Source of the DNA: Oceanobacillus sp. Castelsardo
GTDB taxonomy: Bacteria; Bacillota; Bacilli; Bacillales; Amphibacillaceae
Assembly: GCF_001659985.1 (NCBI RefSeq)
Contig: NZ_LYCS01000002.1
Coordinates: forward strand, 1 to 64,000
Direction: 5' to 3'
Length of the DNA stretch: 64,000 nt
In this document: positions 43,495-50,955 of the stretch, piece after piece
Numbering within the stretch: the first letter of the stretch is position 1
Layout: every line of letters begins with the position of its first letter
The notes under the pieces: model-generated
What the model was told of the DNA's origin: nothing
Database searches by the model: none
What the model saw: only the letters and a program-made list of their open reading frames with translations
Position numbers and translations under genes: made by a program

Positions 43495-44121
43495 TTACAA
43501 TTTTTTAATAGTCCATTTACAAACATGTGAGCCTTTTGTAATTAGTGAATGAACAGAGACGGTTCCATTAGAAAATAATTGTTCAAGCATGTTAATTTCA
43601 TTTTCACATATTTGATCGTATTTTGATGCAATACTTAATATTGGACAATTATAATTCCTGATTTCAAATTCACCTTGTTCAGTCTTTTCCACTTCTATTA
43701 GGTAACCATTTTCATTTTGAATATGAATGACTTGATTGATTCTCTCGGCTAACGATTCAGATGTAATGAGTGATTCATAATAATCGATTTCTCGTTGCAT
43801 GCGTTTTTTAAGCAAATCATTGACAACTTCTGACCCTTGAATTTCTTCCAAGTCTTTTAATAAATCTAAAGGCAATGTTTTTAACTGATTGGGGAATGTT
43901 CCATGACCAGCTTTAGTCAATATATATTGATAATATGGCCTTCCAATACTTTGCTTTTTAGCTTGCTTTGTAAGAAGTCCTTGTTTTTCTAATTCATGAA
44001 TATGCTTTCGAACCGCTACTTCCGAAATGGTAAAATGTTCCATGATTCCTTCTATAGTCATAGAATGATTCTTTTTTAAAAGATGTAAAATCCTTTGTTT
44101 TGGAGACATCTTTTTACTCAT
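43495..44121 (-). CDS. SufR-like winged-helix regulator with three C-terminal cysteines
   Basis: 208 residues. N-terminal DeoR/ArsR-like HTH (QRILHLLKKNHSMTIEGIMEHFTISEVAVRKHIHELEKQGL), a linker helix with many charges, and a C-terminal domain with NCPI near residue 160, DQICENE near 172 and HVCKWTI near 201. This C-x(n)-C-x(n)-C layout is that of SufR-type iron-sulfur-binding regulators. Whether it controls the suf genes 13 kb away is unknown. It follows yutE by 11 bases and precedes yutF. GGGTGATG is the binding site. Confidence 0.78.
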   Translation of the reverse strand: MSKKMSPKQRILHLLKKNHSMTIEGIMEHFTISEVAVRKHIHELEKQGLLTKQAKKQSIGRPYYQYILTKAGHGTFPNQLKTLPLDLLKDLEEIQGSEVVNDLLKKRMQREIDYYESLITSESLAERINQVIHIQNENGYLIEVEKTEQGEFEIRNYNCPILSIASKYDQICENEINMLEQLFSNGTVSVHSLITKGSHVCKWTIKKL

Positions 44122-44132
44122 TTACATCACCC

Positions 44133-44573
44133 TTAATTATGATTAGAAAAAGCGTTGGCAACCCCTAATTCACTTTCTAGGTATGTTCTAATATGAGTAC
44201 TGAACTGCTCTAATAGTGCCTTATTATTTGAAAGGACAAAGTCTAATTGTTTATGGTCTACATTTTTATAATCATTAACAATCATCCTACGTAGGCTGAT
44301 TATCTCTTTATAACCTTTTTCTTCTACTTGTGGTATTACTTTTTCATCAACTAATATGTCAATAATGTCATCATAACTTCCAGGATCTCTCATAATAAAT
44401 CCGTCAATCATCATGTTTCCAACATCGAGGATAGATTCAATTAAAATATGTGCAATTCTTTCCTGGGCTAATTGACTTACATAATTTTCAAATTTATTAT
44501 TAGATAGTGCACTAAGTAATTGTTCCATATTTTTTAAAGTAATCTCTATATTATTTCTGTCGACAAAATACAT
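44133..44573 (-). CDS. yutE: HepT-fold protein YutE (DUF86)
   Basis: 146 residues, all-helical DUF86/HepT fold. True HepT toxins need R-x4-H-x-Y; here the corresponding segment is LRRMIVNDYKNVDH near residue 95, where the histidine position is asparagine. No MntA-type nucleotidyltransferase gene is adjacent. It is therefore a housekeeping member of the family, not a toxin-antitoxin half, by inference. First gene of a probable yutE-SufR-like-yutF operon. Overall order matches B. subtilis except for the inserted regulator. Confidence 0.87.
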   Translation of the reverse strand: MYFVDRNNIEITLKNMEQLLSALSNNKFENYVSQLAQERIAHILIESILDVGNMMIDGFIMRDPGSYDDIIDILVDEKVIPQVEEKGYKEIISLRRMIVNDYKNVDHKQLDFVLSNNKALLEQFSTHIRTYLESELGVANAFSNHN

Positions 44574-44593
44574 TGTTTTTCGTCTCCCCCTAA

Positions 44594-44621
44594 TTGACTT
44601 TCTTCCATTTTATCATATCAT
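44594..44621 (+). promoter_or_regulatory. candidate amidase promoter
   Basis: TTGACT (44594-44599), 16-base spacer, TATCAT (44616-44621), 72 bases upstream of the ATG. Confidence 0.65.
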
Positions 44622-44624
44622 AAT

Positions 44625-44639
44625 ACTTATATAATAAGT
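44625..44639. repeat. inverted repeat at the amidase start point
   Basis: ACTTAT-ATA-ATAAGT is a perfect 6-bp inverted repeat covering the expected transcription start downstream of the -10. Possible operator. Confidence 0.5.
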
Positions 44640-44647
44640 GGGAAACC

Positions 44648-44661
44648 TGAAAACGTTTAGA
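44648..44661 (+). promoter_or_regulatory. candidate cre site (CcpA) ahead of amidase
   Basis: TGAAAACGTTTAGA differs at one specified position from the cre pattern TGWAANCGNTNWCA. It lies between the promoter and the start codon, a position compatible with CcpA repression by roadblock. Confidence 0.55.
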
Positions 44662-44692
44662 AAAATATCACAAAAATAAAGAGGGAATAAGT

Positions 44693-46123
44693 ATGGATAT
44701 ATCTGCAATAATTGAAATGGATGCAATATCCACTGCTTCTGCGATTAGAATAGGTAAACTAACTAGTACAGAAGCTGTTACAGCATACATAAACCATATA
44801 AATAATGCAAATCCAAGTATAAATGCAATGATTGAAAAACGTTTCGAAGAGGCTTTAAAAGAAGCGATGGAATTAGATGAACAGTCGAAACAAAATATCC
44901 ATAATAAAGGAGCCTTATATGGAGTCCCTATTAGTGTAAAAGAATCATTAAATATTTCTAACATGAAGACTACAGGTGGATTACAACATCGACAAGATTT
45001 AATAGCTAGGCAGGACTCGGAAGTTATTACCAAGTTAAAAGCGGCAGGAGCAATCATCTTAGGGAAAACAAATACACCTGCTCTTTGTTTTAGTCAAGAG
45101 ACAGAAAATAAATTATACGGTAGAACTAACAATCCTTGGGATCTCACAAAGACGGCTGGAGGTTCAAGTGGAGGGGAAGGAGCTTTACTTGCCGTAGGAG
45201 GTGCCGCAGCAGGAATTGGTTCGGATATTGGTGGGTCAATCCGTATTCCAGCCCATTTTAATGGTGTTGTTGGATTTAAGCCCGGAATGAATCAAGTCTC
45301 CCAGGATGGGCATTTTCCATCCGTTATGAATACATTGGCTGAAAGAATGTTTTCGATTGGTCCAATGGGTAAATCTGTACAGGATATGCGGTTTTTATAT
45401 GAAATCATTTCTAATAAAAGTATAAAAACAAATCATTTACAAAATTATCTGGTGGAAATCCTGCCCGGAACAATAGAATACCCAATCTCAGAAAAGACAA
45501 AAGAAATGCTTGATACAATAGAGAATTACTTAGAGAAGTTTTTCGCTATAAAACGTACCGTTCCCCCTTTTTTTGAAGATAGTGCAAAACTTTGGCAAGA
45601 TATTCTTGCCAGTGATCATAACCACATTTTAGAACAAGAAGCGTATAATAATGATCGTTCAGGGGTTTTCAGAGCCTTTTTCAGAGAAAAATTAACAGAA
45701 AGAACATCCATTCGTCCTTCGTTGTCATGGGGGATTTTTGGTTCAAAATTATTCAAGCCAAATGGTAAACGAACACTTGAAGTAAAAGAAACGCTTGAAA
45801 AAGGAGATAAAAGATTAACAGAGTATTTAAAAAACCGTCTGCTTATTTTCCCCGTGTATTATAAAGTTGCTCAAAAACACGGAAAAGTATATCATGACAT
45901 TTTCTCAATACGTAAAACTTTTCTAGAATATATGCCATATGTAACTTATGCAAATGTTTGGGGACTTCCCTCATTAACTATTCCAATAGAAGCGGATGAT
46001 AAAGACATGCCGATTAGTATTCAAATTATGAGTAGTATTGGAAATGAAGATGCCATATTCCGCCTTGGAAGATTAATTGAAAAACGATTTAGAGGGTACG
46101 TCCGCTGCCCTTATTACGATTAG
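44693..46123 (+). CDS. amidase signature family protein
   Basis: 476 residues. The Ser-cisSer-Lys triad of the family is intact: Lys in GVPISVKES near residue 82, cis-Ser in TAGGSSGGEGALLA near 157, and nucleophile Ser in GSDIGGSIRIPAHFNG near 180. The rest is typical for fatty-acid-amide-hydrolase-like or generic bacterial amidases rather than GatA, given that no gatB/gatC is adjacent. Substrate unknown. Behind its own promoter, an inverted repeat and a cre-like site, so it may be sugar-repressed. Confidence 0.9.
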   Translation: MDISAIIEMDAISTASAIRIGKLTSTEAVTAYINHINNANPSINAMIEKRFEEALKEAMELDEQSKQNIHNKGALYGVPISVKESLNISNMKTTGGLQHRQDLIARQDSEVITKLKAAGAIILGKTNTPALCFSQETENKLYGRTNNPWDLTKTAGGSSGGEGALLAVGGAAAGIGSDIGGSIRIPAHFNGVVGFKPGMNQVSQDGHFPSVMNTLAERMFSIGPMGKSVQDMRFLYEIISNKSIKTNHLQNYLVEILPGTIEYPISEKTKEMLDTIENYLEKFFAIKRTVPPFFEDSAKLWQDILASDHNHILEQEAYNNDRSGVFRAFFREKLTERTSIRPSLSWGIFGSKLFKPNGKRTLEVKETLEKGDKRLTEYLKNRLLIFPVYYKVAQKHGKVYHDIFSIRKTFLEYMPYVTYANVWGLPSLTIPIEADDKDMPISIQIMSSIGNEDAIFRLGRLIEKRFRGYVRCPYYD

Positions 46124-46210
46124 AAAACTACTGGCATCGCCTTCAAGGCTCTAGAAAATACCTTTATTGTACACTTAAAGGATAAAAGGTTTTATTGGAA
46201 AAAGTAAAGT

Positions 46211-46246
46211 AGCAACCTTTACCTTAAAAGGTTGCTGCTTTTTAAT
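46211..46246. terminator. bidirectional terminator after amidase
   Basis: AGCAACCTTT (46211-46220) pairs with AAAGGTTGCT (46227-46236), then GCTTTTTAA. Confidence 0.82.
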
Positions 46247-46556
46247 TTAACTCTTCAAAACCTGTATTCTGTGATGATTTATAGGCATCAATAAGTAGAA
46301 ATACTGCTGTAATAATATGCATAATCATTCCGACTATCGGAATCCACCCGATACATGATGTTATAATTCCTAGAATGCTACCATGGATTTTTTTCTTATC
46401 ATGAACCGAAAATATAAGAGTAACAATATGCAAGATAAACATTACTGCTAGAGGTAACCATGCATAACTAATAATAATAACTCCACCAATAAACGGTATT
46501 CCCCAAAATGCTTCAAGACCACCGCTTACCCACTTTAATATAGTAGATATATTCAA
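46242..46556 (-). CDS. small multi-pass membrane protein, function unknown
   Basis: 104 residues with three hydrophobic segments, including a WIPIVGMIMHIITAVFLLIDAY helix near the C-terminus. No family recognised with certainty; resembles DUF4870-like or general stress membrane proteins in size only. The start is uncertain: a TTG at 46556 has GGGAG about 10 bases upstream, while an ATG at 46595 would add 13 residues. Convergent with the amidase. Confidence 0.62.
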   Translation of the reverse strand: MNISTILKWVSGGLEAFWGIPFIGGVIIISYAWLPLAVMFILHIVTLIFSVHDKKKIHGSILGIITSCIGWIPIVGMIMHIITAVFLLIDAYKSSQNTGFEELN

Positions 46557-46662
46557 CCACCTAACACTCCCTTCCCTAAATCTTAATAGGATCACTTTTA
46601 ACTCCTTTAAACATATTATGCTTTACTTCTGAGAAAGCTAACTTCTAAAAGGAGGAAAAAAC

Positions 46663-46914
46663 ATGCCAAAGGATCATAATAAAAAGTATTCCAACTTTTC
46701 CAATGTCGAAAAAATGAAAAATGAGTTAGTACCAGAGGAATTTCCTGAGGGTGCATTTGGTTCCGCTATAAATAAAGAAGAAATGGTATCAAGCAAATCC
46801 ACAGAATGGAATGAAGGGCAAAAACGTGTGAGTGCTTATGTTTACCCTGATGAAGATCAACATGACGAATTACCAAGACAATTCCCAGGAGCACATCCTT
46901 TACATGATGAATAA
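46663..46914 (+). CDS. small hydrophilic protein, function unknown
   Basis: 83 residues, no membrane segment. Rich in Glu, Lys and Pro, with VPEEFPEGAFGSAI near the N-terminus and LPRQFPGAHPLHDE at the end. Strong AAAGGAGG stands upstream of the ATG and a strong terminator follows, so it is a real single gene. Not assigned to a family; similar short acidic proteins are present in Bacillaceae, possibly sporulation-linked, but I have no evidence here. Confidence 0.72.
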   Translation: MPKDHNKKYSNFSNVEKMKNELVPEEFPEGAFGSAINKEEMVSSKSTEWNEGQKRVSAYVYPDEDQHDELPRQFPGAHPLHDE

Positions 46915-46920
46915 CTAATT

Positions 46921-46955
46921 GGAGCAGTACGTTAGGACTACTGCTCCTATTTTTT
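46921..46955. terminator. bidirectional terminator before yutD
   Basis: GGAGCAGTA (46921-46929) pairs with TACTGCTCC (46939-46947), then TATTTTTT. Confidence 0.9.
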
Positions 46956-47282
46956 CACTTTTTTAAGTACAAAATATGCACAACCAAAATTACAGTACTC
47001 ATAAAGGTAATCATCTAATGCACTTATTTTAGTATCTACTTGTGCTTTTGAGCTTCTATCGTTATAAAAACCTTTTAGACGAAGTTGGTTATATCCCCAA
47101 TCTCCAACAATATAATCATATTTAGCTAAGATATCAGAATAGCGATCTTTTATCGCATTTTCTTCAAAACCATTCTTATTATTTTCTATTATCTCATAAT
47201 GCTTTCCATGCAACTCGATCAATGGATTTGTCACCTCACCTAGTTGAATATATTTTACCATATCTTGCTGAATAGAAACCAC
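46947..47282 (-). CDS. yutD: conserved protein YutD (DUF1027)
   Basis: 111 residues from the longest start. Typical YutD block: ENAIKDRYSDILAKYDYIVGDWGYNQLRLKGFY followed by LDDYLYEYCNFGCAYFVLKK. Function unknown; widespread in Firmicutes. The start is not settled: GTG at 47282 and ATG at 47261 both lack a clear binding site. Divergent from yutC with repeat copy C in between, as part of the yut gene order. Confidence 0.85.
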   Translation of the reverse strand: MVSIQQDMVKYIQLGEVTNPLIELHGKHYEIIENNKNGFEENAIKDRYSDILAKYDYIVGDWGYNQLRLKGFYNDRSSKAQVDTKISALDDYLYEYCNFGCAYFVLKKVKK

Positions 47283-47323
47283 ATTTTTAAGTGCATTATT
47301 TCCTAGTTTATTACCACACTATA

Positions 47324-47468
47324 AAGTGAAACTTCATTCATGAGGATTTTCTACTGAATGTTAGTTGAACGAATCGGGCGTTTACTGGCTGTTAATCCTC
47401 TTTTTTTATTCATTGATTTTATTAAAACCTTTATGTGGGGGTCTTACAGTCAGTTAACCTGCGATAAT
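47324..47468 (+). repeat. structured leader repeat, copy C (short form)
   Basis: Begins AAAGTGAAACTTCATTCA and ends CCTGCGATAAT, 22 bases before the yutC start. H1 CATTCA/TGAATG; TTAGTTGAAC kept; P1 is ATCG/CGAT, where copies A and B have ATCA/TGAT, a compensatory A-T to G-C change; P2 CTGGCTG/CAGTCAG; P3 CCTC/GGGG before GTCTTAC. It lacks the extra GCCGAC/GTCGGC hairpin. Confidence 0.82.
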
Positions 47469-47489
47469 TGAGATAAAAGGAGGGTTACT

Positions 47490-48059
47490 ATGAAAAAATT
47501 CTTTGTTTCCATCACAGCAATATGTTTGTTCCTTATAACGAGTGGATGCAATACAAACAATGAAGCAGAAAATTCGATACAAGATATGCAAAATAGAAAT
47601 CAAATTCAAGACCAATTAAATCCTAACCATGAATTTCAAACCCCATCCAATCAAGATATTAACCATCAACTAGGATTTGTCCGATATTCAAAAGATGAAA
47701 TCGATACACAAAATATGAATAATCATGAAGCTAAAATTGACAGAAGAGAAATGGCTGATATGATTACTCGTTTAATTTTAAATAATGATGGTTTTAATGA
47801 AGTGGCAACACTTGTTACAGATCAAGAAGTGCTTATTGCTTATGACAGGGATAATAACAGTGATTCGAAGTTAACGAATGAAATAGCACAAAAAACTGCT
47901 GAATCTGTAATGCCTCGATTTTATAAGGTATATGTAAGTGATAACAAATCTTTAATGTATGATATCCAAAGTCTGCATAATTCAAACACGAATCGTGACT
48001 ACGATAAATTAATTCAAAAGTTAATCAAAGACATGGAGAAACCATACAAACATGAATAA
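47490..48059 (+). CDS. yutC: YhcN/YlaJ-family sporulation lipoprotein YutC
   Basis: 189 residues. Lipoprotein signal with lipobox TSGC near residue 17. An Asn/Gln-rich linker follows (residues about 22-70), then the YhcN/YlaJ domain (REMADMITRLILNNDGFNEVATLVTDQEVLIAYD). YhcN relatives are spore proteins anchored in the inner or outer membrane of the forespore. AAAAGGAGGG precedes the ATG. Its leader carries repeat copy C. Order yutD-yutC-yunA matches B. subtilis. Confidence 0.88.
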   Translation: MKKFFVSITAICLFLITSGCNTNNEAENSIQDMQNRNQIQDQLNPNHEFQTPSNQDINHQLGFVRYSKDEIDTQNMNNHEAKIDRREMADMITRLILNNDGFNEVATLVTDQEVLIAYDRDNNSDSKLTNEIAQKTAESVMPRFYKVYVSDNKSLMYDIQSLHNSNTNRDYDKLIQKLIKDMEKPYKHE

Positions 48060-48070
48060 TTCACTTCATT

Positions 48071-48100
48071 TTGCTATCACCATAATAATCGGTGATAGCT
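48071..48100 (+). other. stem-loop between yutC and yunA
   Basis: GCTATCACC (48073-48081) pairs with GGTGATAGC (48091-48099), without a T-run. It may act as a processing or partial stop site between the two genes. Confidence 0.55.
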
Positions 48101-48126
48101 ATGTCGATTTTAGGAGGTGAAAATAA

Positions 48127-49089
48127 TTGAAAAAGCGAATCATTCCTATCGTCTATTTGTTAATGTTCGTCATCTCTATTTCAACCGTTACCGCAGAAGA
48201 AGATAAAAATACCATTTATGAGGAAAGAATGAGTTTATTTAAAAAAACAGAAGCTTTAACTCAAATACCTTGGTATTACTTTGCTGCCATTGACAACTTT
48301 GAACGAAATACACTCGATAGTAACGAACCAGAAAAAGTAGTTTCCATCGATATAGATAATGAACTTTGGTACGGCATAGGAAATCCGGGGGAAAACCAAA
48401 GTATTGGAATAATTGAAATGCACGATGGAAAAGGTAAAGATGGAAATGGAGATGGAATAGCCGACCCTAATAATCCAGAAGATATTTTATATACGATGGG
48501 AAATATACTTCTTGAGTCTGGACCAACTGAAGATGACATTAAAATTGGATTGTGGAATTTCTATCAACGAGACTTAACCGTACAAACCATTAAGAATACA
48601 GCTAAAGTATTTCAAAAATTTCAAGACATTAATCTAACTAATCGAGATTTCCCTGTAGCAACCAATTACAATTATAGTTATCGTAGCACTTGGGGAGATA
48701 GGAGAGGTTTTGGGGGCTTACGTATCCATGAAGGTACGGATATTTTTGCTGATTATGGAACACCTGTAAAATCGACAACTTATGGTGTTGTTGAAATGAT
48801 GGGTTGGAATTTATATGGTGGTTGGCGAATAGGTATTCGTGATATCTATAATATTTATCACTACTATGCACATATGAGTGGATTTAATGATAATGTCAAA
48901 ATTGGACAAGTTGTACAACCGGGTGATGTCCTTGGTAGTGTAGGATCAACAGGGTATGGTCCCCCCGGCACTTCAGGAAAATTCCCACCTCATTTACATT
49001 ATGGAATGTACAAAGATAACGGAGTAAATGAATTTTCTTTTGACCCTTATCCTTTTTTAAGAAAGTGGGAACGAATGGCCAAAGATTAA
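48127..49089 (+). CDS. yunA: M23-family peptidase YunA
   Basis: 320 residues. Sec signal peptide (cut near TVTA-EE, residue 23), a helical N-terminal domain, a DxDxDG calcium-loop-like stretch KDGNGDGIADPNNPED near residue 115, and a C-terminal LytM/M23 domain with zinc motifs HEGTDIF (H-x3-D) near 202 and HLHYG near 293. Acts outside the membrane on peptidoglycan by family. The start is TTG at 48127 with AGGAGGTGA 9 bases upstream. Follows yutC by 67 bases. Confidence 0.88.
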   Translation: MKKRIIPIVYLLMFVISISTVTAEEDKNTIYEERMSLFKKTEALTQIPWYYFAAIDNFERNTLDSNEPEKVVSIDIDNELWYGIGNPGENQSIGIIEMHDGKGKDGNGDGIADPNNPEDILYTMGNILLESGPTEDDIKIGLWNFYQRDLTVQTIKNTAKVFQKFQDINLTNRDFPVATNYNYSYRSTWGDRRGFGGLRIHEGTDIFADYGTPVKSTTYGVVEMMGWNLYGGWRIGIRDIYNIYHYYAHMSGFNDNVKIGQVVQPGDVLGSVGSTGYGPPGTSGKFPPHLHYGMYKDNGVNEFSFDPYPFLRKWERMAKD

Positions 49090-49117
49090 AGAAAAGAGCC
49101 CTCGGGCTCTTTTCTTT
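49088..49117. terminator. bidirectional terminator yunA/metS
   Basis: AAAGAAAAGAGCCC (49088-49101) pairs perfectly with GGGCTCTTTTCTTT (49104-49117); it overlaps the metS stop codon. Confidence 0.93.
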
Positions 49118-49223
49118 AACCAACTTTCTTTGAATTTTTCATAGCATGAGCAATACTTAACCCAAGACCTCCCCATATTATGACAATACCAATAATCATT
49201 ACAACAATAGCTCCACCAGTCAT
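49116..49223 (-). CDS. metS: MetS-type small subunit of NSS transporter
   Basis: 35 residues: a short N-terminus, one membrane helix (IVVMIIGIVIIWGGLGLSIA) and a basic tail MKNSKKVG. The pattern matches the MetS/alanine-methionine importer small subunits that pair with NSS-family transporters, known from Corynebacterium MetPS. The ATG follows directly on the stop codon of the transporter gene, and GGAGG at the end of that gene is the binding site, so the two are translationally coupled. Too short for usual gene calling. Confidence 0.82.
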   Translation of the reverse strand: MTGGAIVVMIIGIVIIWGGLGLSIAHAMKNSKKVG

Positions 49224-50759
49224 TTATTTAGCCTCCTCTGATTGTTCTAGATCTTCAGAAGGTTCTTCATTCCTCCATTTAGAAAGTGTAAACAGAATAC
49301 CGATTATTAATGCCCCTGCGGCAACACCCCAACCTACTATGGATATAAACATATCGGGGTATCCTTCATAGTTTCCTGTATCTGTTGGGAATAACTTCAG
49401 TAGGTTAAGTCTAAACAAATCAAACATCATATAACCTAGAACGATTGGAGTTATAACACCTAAACTAAACGTCCACCAAGAGCCTAGTTGAATATCGGAA
49501 ATACCGTTTGCATGTTCTTTTAAATCTTTCAATTGTTTCATAATCCAACTTACTGCAATTACTTCAACTAAACCAATAAACGCAACTCCAAATTGGTTAA
49601 TAAAGTAATCTACTGTATCTAAGAAGAACAATCCGCCTTGTGTTGCATACAGAAGAGAAACAATAGCTGATAACCCTCCAGCAAATAAAACAGCTTTTGT
49701 TCTTGATAAGTTAAATTTATCGATAATAGCGGAAATATAAGCTTCACAAATGGATATCAAGGATGTTAATCCCGCTAGAACTAATGACACAAAGAACAAG
49801 ACACCGAAGAATTGGTTGAACGCTGGTAGTTCATTAATAATCTGTGGGAATACGACAAACGCCAGACCAACTCCACCTGCAACAACCTCATCAATTCCCA
49901 CCCCGGCTTGACCAGCCATAAATCCTAGAACAGAAAAAACCCCTATACCTGCTAACAACTCAAAACTCGAATTACCAAAACCTACAATAAATGCATTATT
50001 CGTTATATCGGATTTTCTAGGTAAATAACTTGAATAAGCAATCATAATGGCAAATGCAATAGATAAACTAAAGAATATTTGACCATAAGCTGCGACCCAA
50101 ACATCAGACGACATGATTGCACTAAAATCAGGCTGAAAAAACGCATTAAGTCCTGTAATAGCCCCAGGTAAAGTTATAGCACGAATAACGATTATCAAGA
50201 ATAATACCGTTAATAAAGGAATAAAAATCCGGTTAGCAATTTCAATCCCTTTCTTAACCCCTCTAAATAAAATAACTAATACAATTGCCCATACAATGAT
50301 AAGCGGAATTAGTACACCTGGTACAAAGCTCCCTGTTTGACCAGGATCAACTGTCAAACCTAAATAATTTTCAAATAAGAATGCTTCTGTATCTGCCCCC
50401 CAACTTAGATTGAAAGAGAAAACAGAATAAGACATAGCCCAAGCAAGAATAACAGAATAATAAGTTCCTATTACAAATGCAACTAATGCACCCCACCAGC
50501 CAATCCATTCAGCCTTTTTACTCATCCGTTTGAAAGATAGCGGGGCTGATCCGCGATACTTTTGACCAATTGTAAATTCCATAATTAATAATGGAATTCC
50601 AGCAGTAAGAAGCGCAAATAAATAAGGTATAAAAAACGCTCCTCCTCCATTCTCATATGCAACAGCTGGAAATCTCCAAATGTTCCCTAGACCTATCGCT
50701 GATCCAACTGCCGCTAAAATGAAACCTGCTCTTGTCCCCCATTGTGAACGAGTTTCCAT
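49224..50759 (-). CDS. NSS-family sodium-dependent amino acid transporter (MetP-like)
   Basis: 511 residues, about twelve membrane segments, LeuT fold. N-terminal signature GFILAAVGSAIGLGNIWRFPAVAYENGGGAFFIPY carries the unwound helix 1 with the Na+ and substrate sites. Together with MetS it probably imports methionine or alanine; substrate is by analogy. GGGAGG stands before the ATG. The last codons encode an acidic tail (EEPSEDLEQSEEAK). No riboswitch is in its leader. Confidence 0.93.
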   Translation of the reverse strand: METRSQWGTRAGFILAAVGSAIGLGNIWRFPAVAYENGGGAFFIPYLFALLTAGIPLLIMEFTIGQKYRGSAPLSFKRMSKKAEWIGWWGALVAFVIGTYYSVILAWAMSYSVFSFNLSWGADTEAFLFENYLGLTVDPGQTGSFVPGVLIPLIIVWAIVLVILFRGVKKGIEIANRIFIPLLTVLFLIIVIRAITLPGAITGLNAFFQPDFSAIMSSDVWVAAYGQIFFSLSIAFAIMIAYSSYLPRKSDITNNAFIVGFGNSSFELLAGIGVFSVLGFMAGQAGVGIDEVVAGGVGLAFVVFPQIINELPAFNQFFGVLFFVSLVLAGLTSLISICEAYISAIIDKFNLSRTKAVLFAGGLSAIVSLLYATQGGLFFLDTVDYFINQFGVAFIGLVEVIAVSWIMKQLKDLKEHANGISDIQLGSWWTFSLGVITPIVLGYMMFDLFRLNLLKLFPTDTGNYEGYPDMFISIVGWGVAAGALIIGILFTLSKWRNEEPSEDLEQSEEAK

Positions 50760-50914
50760 AAATCATCCTCCCTTTCTCCTTTATCAATCCGTAACGGCAA
50801 AAACTTAGATTAGTGTTTATTTTCAGATATTTAATAATATTATAACAGGTTGTGTTGCTATGTCAAAATTTATTTTATATTTTATAACACATTTATATGA
50901 TAGTTCTAACAAAA

Positions 50915-50951
50915 AAATAGTGACTCATTTTCAATAAATGAGTCACTATTT
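50915..50951 (-). terminator. terminator of the NhaC-type transporter gene
   Basis: AAATAGTGACTCATTT (50915-50930) pairs perfectly with AAATGAGTCACTATTT (50936-50951); loop TCAAT. Confidence 0.92.
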
Positions 50952-50955
50952 CAAA

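Noticed and set aside
44133-44573. HepT/MntA toxin-antitoxin system
   Set aside because: No MntA gene is adjacent and the key histidine is absent.
44668-45057. Minus-strand frame opposite the amidase N-terminus
   Set aside because: The amidase motifs are intact on plus; this frame has no binding site.
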